A stretch of DNA of 64,000 nucleotides from Hyphodiscus hymeniophilus (taxonomy: Eukaryota; Ascomycota; Leotiomycetes; Helotiales; Hyphodiscaceae). Positions 58,745 to 64,000 of the stretch are shown in pieces. Below the pieces are notes generated by a model. It made no database searches. It was not told where the DNA came from and worked only from the letters and a program-made list of their open reading frames with translations. The DNA lies in contig VNKQ01000006.1 in the NCBI GenBank assembly GCA_016508695.1, forward strand, positions 1,550,001-1,614,000, read 5' to 3'. The stretch's first letter is position 1. Every line of letters starts with the position of its first letter. The translations under genes and the position numbers were made by a program.

Positions 58745-59717
58745 TTGGAGGAAGTCCTCGTGCGTAGGACACTGTACCATTATGATGGGCCGTAACATGA
58801 TGTGTGATTCATGCCGCATTATGGGGCGAGGAGTGGGGAGGATGGTATAGAGTTAATACCTGACACATGAAGATCAGGCGTTTGATTTGCGTCACTCTTG
58901 TTAACTTCAAAATTACACCCTTCGCATCGCTCTTGTCACTTCTGTCAACTTCTTATTCAGCTCCTTTGTAAAGCTCTATGTGTAGCTTTATTGTGTACCA
59001 CATCTACACCAGCACGAATATAATGGCCATGCCAGGCGCGTTAGGACAACGTGGATGTAGATGTTGGTGTCGGTGTCGGTGTCGATGTAATTTCAGTGTC
59101 GATGCAATGTCCATGTCGATACAGTGTCGGTGAGACGTCTCGGTATCGACAGCACTCGCTATCGACACGCACACAAGCATTCTTGACGACGTTCCCAGCT
59201 AGATGGTTGTACCGCGGAATCTGTAGCTTACAATGATGCAGTCATTTGTAAGTTCCCCATCATGTCCGCCAAGTTGTCAGGGTGCGTCTCGATTGCTTCG
59301 CCTTCTAGGTAAGAGTATGCAGTATTATTGGCGTCGCCTTTGGCAAAATTGAGCGCGCTCGCATTCATCCCGGTTTATTTGAGGAAAAAGCTCATGGAGT
59401 GGCGGGTTGGAACGAGCATCATTTGTCGTCTTCCTGGCTGTCAGTTGTGTGTAATTATATCGGGGGTGATGGAAGCACTTGAACATCAATTTTAGCTACC
59501 GAGCCTCAGTCAGGGCGAAGTCTAGGGGCTCTGCAACTACTTTACAGCCACTTAACATAGCCTGGGATCTCATATTAGACACTTCTCACAAACAGAAAAA
59601 GGAGTACAGCTTGCACTCAGAGCCTCGAAATAGAATCACAAGATCTTTAGGCACTCGAACTGGCATCTCCAGACCTTAACGCCCGATTCACCGATAATGC
59701 TTCAAATTATCTCCCCG
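58745..59717. other. Convergent 3' region
   Basis: This is 970 bases with no supported gene. It includes TGTCGA-rich tract 4 (listed separately). Confidence 0.5.
59049..59170. repeat. TGTCGA/TCGACA-rich tract 4
   Basis: A run of ggtgtcggtgtcgatgt, agtgtcgatg, catgtcgatac and tatcgacagc words. The first half is tgtcgg/tgtcga on the plus strand and the last part is its complement (tatcgacac), so the ends are loosely inverted. Confidence 0.75.
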
Positions 59718-60657
59718 CTAATTTCCACCACTCAGACCAGCAATTGTACCCAGTTTCTTACCACTTTGATTCGCCGCACCGGTTCGTCCACCCTGCGCAC
59801 CCGGGGCCGGCTTCCCTACATTGATGTTGAAAGGACTATTTTCCGCAGCTGCATAAGCATCGAAGCTAAACAAGCTATAAATGTACAATCCCAAGAAGGC
59901 AATTATAGCATCCACAAAGCCCTTGAAGTTAAATGGACGCTGTAAGCTTTGACCGCGAGCTGCTGTACCGCCAAGTGTTCGACCGGGTGTAGAGTATGAG
60001 GGAGCAGCTGCACCAGCAAGCTTCACGGCGTTTTCGATCGCTGAGGTGAGCTTTCGTGGGTCTGCACCTTGGATAGTTTCGATGACGGATCCGGAGCGGA
60101 AGATGAGGAAAGTAGGCATGCTATCCAAAACAAAACTATCAGGGCTTGGCCACAAGGTGTATACGAGGCTGTGGAGAGACTCACGCTCGCACGCCATACT
60201 GCTGAGCAATAGCTTGTTGGTTATCGACATTGACCTTCGTGAACGTAACACGCTTTGGCTTCGAGTGCTTTGCAGAGAGGCCTTCGTAGGTAGGGTTTAT
60301 TTGCTTGCATGGTCCGCACCAATCTGCGTAGACTAACGACGAGGTCAGTATTACTAAACAGGACGCCAAATTTCTTGCTTCATAAAATCCCAATGATCCA
60401 AGGATTTGAAACAGTCTAGAGCGTCTGCGAGACAAATTTATCGAGTAACATGAAGTTCCTTTGGGTGACTTGCTGGAGTTGAACCTTTGGGGCCTTCTGG
60501 GACTTCCTTGCGCCTTGCGCTTCGTTTCGTTCCCCGTGGGGACCGGTGTTGTATCTTGAGAAACAGAGCTAGACTTACAGTCTGTAACGACAATAGTAGA
60601 GGAGCTCAGAGTTTTGCTGAACTCCGCAGATGACGCTATGTTGATTGTTGATGACAT
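59718..60657 (-). CDS. Membrane-anchored thioredoxin
   Basis: Exons 60657-60579, 60332-60185 and 60120-59718 join to 209 residues. The thioredoxin fold carries the redox pair in FYADWCGPCKQI (C32, C35), then VTFTKVNVDNQQAIAQQYGV and the cis-Pro loop AMPTFLIFRSG. Beyond the domain (about residue 110) a Gly/Ala/Ser linker leads to a membrane helix (FVDAIIAFLGLYIYSLFSF, about 144-162) and a Gly-rich tail. It probably faces the cytosol as a tail-anchored disulfide reductase on an internal membrane, by analogy only. The first intron is long (246 nt). The gene is head to head with the SPOUT methyltransferase. Confidence 0.88.
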
Positions 60658-60839
60658 GGTGATTGATCAGGAGGAGAAAGTTGTTCTTTTGTGTGGAGGG
60701 GAAGGTAGGAGGTTGAGATCTGGTCGATAAGGCGCTCGTATTGGCGAGCAGGGATCAGCACTCAATTCTGCCGAGTATTTTGCTGTGACCGCTTAAGGAA
60801 AGTTTCTGAAGCTGTCTTCAATCAAGAGAAGTCAACAAC
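60658..60839. promoter_or_regulatory. Short bidirectional promoter
   Basis: Only 182 bases separate the start codons of the thioredoxin and SPOUT methyltransferase genes, so both promoters must lie here. No specific operator was recognised. Confidence 0.65.
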
Positions 60840-62084
60840 ATGGGCCGAGGAGAAACAAATAAATTGGTAGACTCACTTACTCTTTTACGACGATTGCAAT
60901 CTAACCTGACACTTTAGAAGCGGAAACGCAGATCTGAAGCCAAAGAGGAACCCAATGGCTTTCCACACCCACCTCCGCCTTCGTCTCCCAAAACCACCGA
61001 GATTGACACCTCAAGACCAACCGCTGTGTTCAAGCCCACCAAAGGTCGAGAATGGACTGTCAGCGTCGCCTTGCCGGGTAGCATAATCGCAAAGTACAAG
61101 TACCGCCTTCCATTTCAAGCTGCGTGCTAAATGTAACTCAGTGCCCAATCGCACGAACTGCGCACCTCAATGGCAGGCCACATAGCCCGCGCGCTCTCCG
61201 TCTTTTGCGTCGACGAAGTAATAGTATTCTCAGATGGCCATGCTCCTCCGCCTTCTCGTCACCATCATCGAAATAACTCCTTCGCACACACTCCCGACTC
61301 CGGGGACAGCTCTTATACTGGCGCTAACGACCCTGACCACTTCCTCGTCCACCTTCTTTCGTATCTCGAAACCCCTCCACATCTCAGACGGCTTCTGTTT
61401 CCATTACACCCAAACTTGAGGACTGCTGGTACTTTGCCTAGTCTGGATTTGCCACATCATCTAAGGTCAGATGAGTGGTGTCCTTATAGAGAGGGCGTCA
61501 CATTGGCAGAGAAGGTTACAGGAGGACAAGGAACGAAGGTTGAGGCAGGGCTAAGAATACCTGTCACTGTGGAGGACGAAATACCTGCGAACAGTAGAGT
61601 TACTTTGAAGCTCGACGAGAACGCAGGGAATGCGAATTCGAATCTGGACGAGAAGGTCATACATGGAGAAGCTGTGGCTCCGGATGAGCCAAGAGAGGAG
61701 GGTGGATATTACTGGGGCTACAATGTGCGCAAAGCTGCCAATCTTTCCGATGTTTTCACAGAATGTGCATTTGAGGGCGGCTATGACATGACGATAGGGA
61801 CTTCAGAACGTGGAGTGGATCTCGAGGTTCTTTACGGTGAAGATGAACAACAAAAAGTGGAAGGATTCAATCATTTGCTTGTTGTTTTTGGAGGTGTTGC
61901 TGGACTGGAAGTAGCAGTGAAAAATGACGCGGAATTGCAGAAGCTAGGCGTGCTTGAGGCGAAAGATGTTTTCGATCGTTGGGTCAACGTATGTCCTGGA
62001 CAGGGCAGTAGGACTATCAGAACGGAAGAGGCAGTTTGGATTGGACTGAAGGGTTTGAGAAGGTTAGCCGTCAATAACAAATGA
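60840..62084 (+). CDS. SPOUT-fold RNA methyltransferase (SPOUT1/C9orf114 family)
   Basis: Exons 60840-60866, 60918-61093 and 61142-62084 join to 381 residues. A basic N-terminus precedes WTVSVALPGSIIAN, HELRTSMAGHIARALSVFCVDEVIVF and DPDHFLVHLLSYLETPPHLRRLLFP, the start of the family's knotted methyltransferase domain. An inserted OB-like part (GTKVEAGLRIPV... SRVTLKLDE) follows, then FNHLLVVFGGVAGLE and CPGQGSRTIRTEEAVWIGL, the SAM-binding knot. Human SPOUT1 methylates 28S rRNA and acts at centromeres; the fungal protein is likely nucleolar. Exon 1 is only nine codons, and both junctions keep phase. Confidence 0.87.
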
Positions 62085-62369
62085 TGTTTTGACATTCCGA
62101 ACACAATGGCTCTGGGCTCAAGCAAGATGTTATTACCAAGCCTCGATTTTCTGCATCAAAGACCGACCTGGGCCTGGGGCTGATGTGAGTATCTTGTGTG
62201 GAAGTCTCATATGAGACCTTCCCCTCATGACAGACCTCCGAATGCCATATCGCCATATTAATCCTCTCAGACCTAGCATTTGTCTTCATTGTCCTTCGCG
62301 ACACATGTCTTTCTTTCTCGTCCGTTCATTTTACATCTTCATGCGTATCGAACCCTTCCATTACCAGCC

Positions 62370-63641
62370 TCAGATTTTTGAATCCGTGTTCGCTTTCTCG
62401 AGCATATTTTGAGGTAGCGTAACATTAAGATCTGCCTTTGTATCCACGGACGAAGCCACAACAGGATGCTCATTTTGTAGCCTCTCGTTTATTGCAGGCG
62501 GTTCCTTTGTAAGTTGGACGGAGGCAGGTCTCCCCTCAATATTGCTTTCAATTTTTGAGGTCTCTGATGTTGAGATTAATGGTGTAGAAGATGGCTGGGC
62601 TTTGGTAGAATCCGTATCCAACATGCTGTTGACTCGATCTGTATGGTCTTGAGACATCTTCAATGCCATATCCACCTCACCTGTCAATTTCTCGATCTCA
62701 GCCTCCAGCAGTTCGTCCTTGGTCATGTTCTTTCTCTGCTCCAGCAATATTGCTGCTTCTTCCTCTTTAACTTTTCCTCCTACCTCCATCCAGAGAGCTT
62801 CGAGCTCCTCTCTCCACCCTAATGCATCTGCCAGCTTCCTGACCCCCGAATCGCAATCACCCAGCTCAATTACATCGTCTGCACGACTACCAAGATCACC
62901 CACAGTCTCTAAGTTGAATAGCACCCTGGGAACACCCTCCATTACAGCAAGTGGGAGACTTGCGAATGGCTGCACGCTCAAACTCGTTCCCATAACAATG
63001 ACCAGATCCGCCATGGCTGGCACGTGCCTATTCTGAAAGAAAGCTTCTGGCAGTGCTTCACCAAAGAAGACAATGTCTGGTTTGACCAAGCCATTACACT
63101 GTGGAACAAGACAGTGTGGGACCTCTCCTTCTAGAACTGCCTTCTTCATCAAATCATCTGGATACTCTGTCTTGCAATCAATGCAGCGTTGCGTTGCGAA
63201 ACTTCCATGTGCTTCCACTATTTGACTTCCAGGGACTCCAGCCCGCCGCTCTAGACAATCGATGTTTTGTGTGAACAGCATCTTCAGTAGACCCTTCTTA
63301 TGCAGTAGCGCAATAAATGCATGTGCAACGGTGGGTTGAAACTGGCCTGGATAAAGCTCTTTTGCCAAAACATAGAAGGGGTTTGGGTTGGTGCGAAAAT
63401 AGTCAATACTGAAGACTGCTTCTGCATAGGGAAGTTCAAGTCGGGCAAGGTTGGCGTACAGTCCTGTCTCTGGAGATCGAAAATCAGGGATTCCAGCCGA
63501 GGTAGAGATACCTGCGCCAGTCATGACAACGACATTCTGGGCTTTCTCTTTCTTTATGTACTCTGCGACAGCTTCGAGAGAGCGGGCACCAAGGGTAACA
63601 GGAGGGGTTTCCGGGTCGATCATGGAGTTTTCTTGTCCCAT
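62370..63641 (-). CDS. hst2: NAD-dependent protein deacetylase Hst2 (class I sirtuin)
   Basis: A single exon of 423 residues from the ATG at 63641. It shows all sirtuin motifs: TGAGISTSAGIPDFRSP (41-57), QNID (125), the catalytic His145 in VEAHGSF, four zinc cysteines (C153, C156, C177, C182), KPDIVFFGE and GTSLSVQPF. The absence of a long N-terminal extension and the acidic Ser/Thr-rich C-terminal tail (from about residue 330) fit Hst2/SIRT2 rather than Sir2. Hst2 deacetylates histone H4 and other proteins, mostly from the cytosol. The gene converges on the SPOUT methyltransferase with a 285-base gap. Confidence 0.92.
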   Translation of the reverse strand: MGQENSMIDPETPPVTLGARSLEAVAEYIKKEKAQNVVVMTGAGISTSAGIPDFRSPETGLYANLARLELPYAEAVFSIDYFRTNPNPFYVLAKELYPGQFQPTVAHAFIALLHKKGLLKMLFTQNIDCLERRAGVPGSQIVEAHGSFATQRCIDCKTEYPDDLMKKAVLEGEVPHCLVPQCNGLVKPDIVFFGEALPEAFFQNRHVPAMADLVIVMGTSLSVQPFASLPLAVMEGVPRVLFNLETVGDLGSRADDVIELGDCDSGVRKLADALGWREELEALWMEVGGKVKEEEAAILLEQRKNMTKDELLEAEIEKLTGEVDMALKMSQDHTDRVNSMLDTDSTKAQPSSTPLISTSETSKIESNIEGRPASVQLTKEPPAINERLQNEHPVVASSVDTKADLNVTLPQNMLEKANTDSKI

Positions 63642-64000
63642 GTTGAAGGTGTTGCCGGCAGAGCCAGGCGTCCTTTGTTGTTCAGTGGTGGGGTTTGTAT
63701 TGCGATAGTGATCAGAGTGTCAAGATGTCTGTTGGAACATCACTGTCAAAGAAGAGGCAGGACTGAAGATAGTAGACCTAGTTTCAAACGACGCCACAGC
63801 CTTATTGGGTTTATTCATAGGTAGCGTCGACCTTAGGCACCTTTCCGTAGATGTGTCGGTAAAAATCAGAAGGTCCTAGCGTGGTCCGATGTCATCCCGT
63901 CGCTTGAGCCCCGTATCACGTGTCCGGGTAAACTTAGTAGCGCGGATACTTCATTGCAAGGTAACCATGCTTCTATGTTAACCCTACAAACACCATGCGC
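63642..64000. other. Upstream region of hst2
   Basis: The promoter of hst2 up to the window edge. A CACGTG core lies at 63917-63922. Nothing else is recognised. Confidence 0.5.

Overview
The window is nuclear DNA of a filamentous ascomycete (Pezizomycotina). Genes are spaced by 0.2-3 kb, coding regions are cut by short introns (mostly 41-75 nt, GTAAGT-like donors, CTAAC/CTGAC branch sites), and many products have clear fungal relatives: an Mgr2/ROMO1 subunit, a SLMAP/HAM-4-type FHA protein, Rsm22, Hst2, GPI-anchored Ser/Thr-rich wall proteins, laccase-type oxidases and a Zn2Cys6 regulator. Class-level placement (perhaps Leotiomycetes) is only a guess. I rebuilt most gene models by joining open frames at splice sites that keep phase. 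They are predictions without transcript support.

Layout. 0-15 kb: a small secreted protein at the edge, a telomere-repeat-binding (TRF/Myb) protein, a frameshifted Vps62-family gene, a small membrane protein, an aspartic-protease-like receptor that has lost its first catalytic motif, and a large GPI wall protein. 15-25 kb: the FHA/coiled-coil/tail-anchor STRIPAK protein, divergent from mgr2, then a 3 kb gene-poor stretch and a laccase. 25-31 kb: a UPF0145 protein with an 18-nt microexon, an unknown protein, an EH-like plus ankyrin protein and a GFA/CENP-V protein. 32-38 kb: an ascorbate-oxidase-type multicopper oxidase, a GH92 C-terminal remnant and a small membrane protein. 38-47 kb: Rsm22, a DUF3431 type II membrane protein, and a decayed phytanoyl-CoA dioxygenase overlapping a Zn2Cys6 regulator that lacks one zinc cysteine. 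47-54 kb: satellite-rich intergenic DNA, a small GPI protein and a P450 with an altered I-helix. 54-64 kb: a BTB gene carrying a tandem exon-intron duplication, an aldo/keto reductase, a dienelactone hydrolase, a membrane thioredoxin head to head with a SPOUT RNA methyltransferase, and Hst2.

The genes do not form one biosynthetic cluster or operon. They are mostly independent housekeeping, cell-surface and oxidoreductase genes. The accessory signal lies in decayed or mutated genes (Vps62, GH92, PhyH, the zinc cluster), in four dispersed tracts rich in the TGTCGA/TCGACA motif (one of which encodes the tail of the BTB protein), in local duplications, and in an over-represented palindrome TCACGTGA in intergenic DNA.
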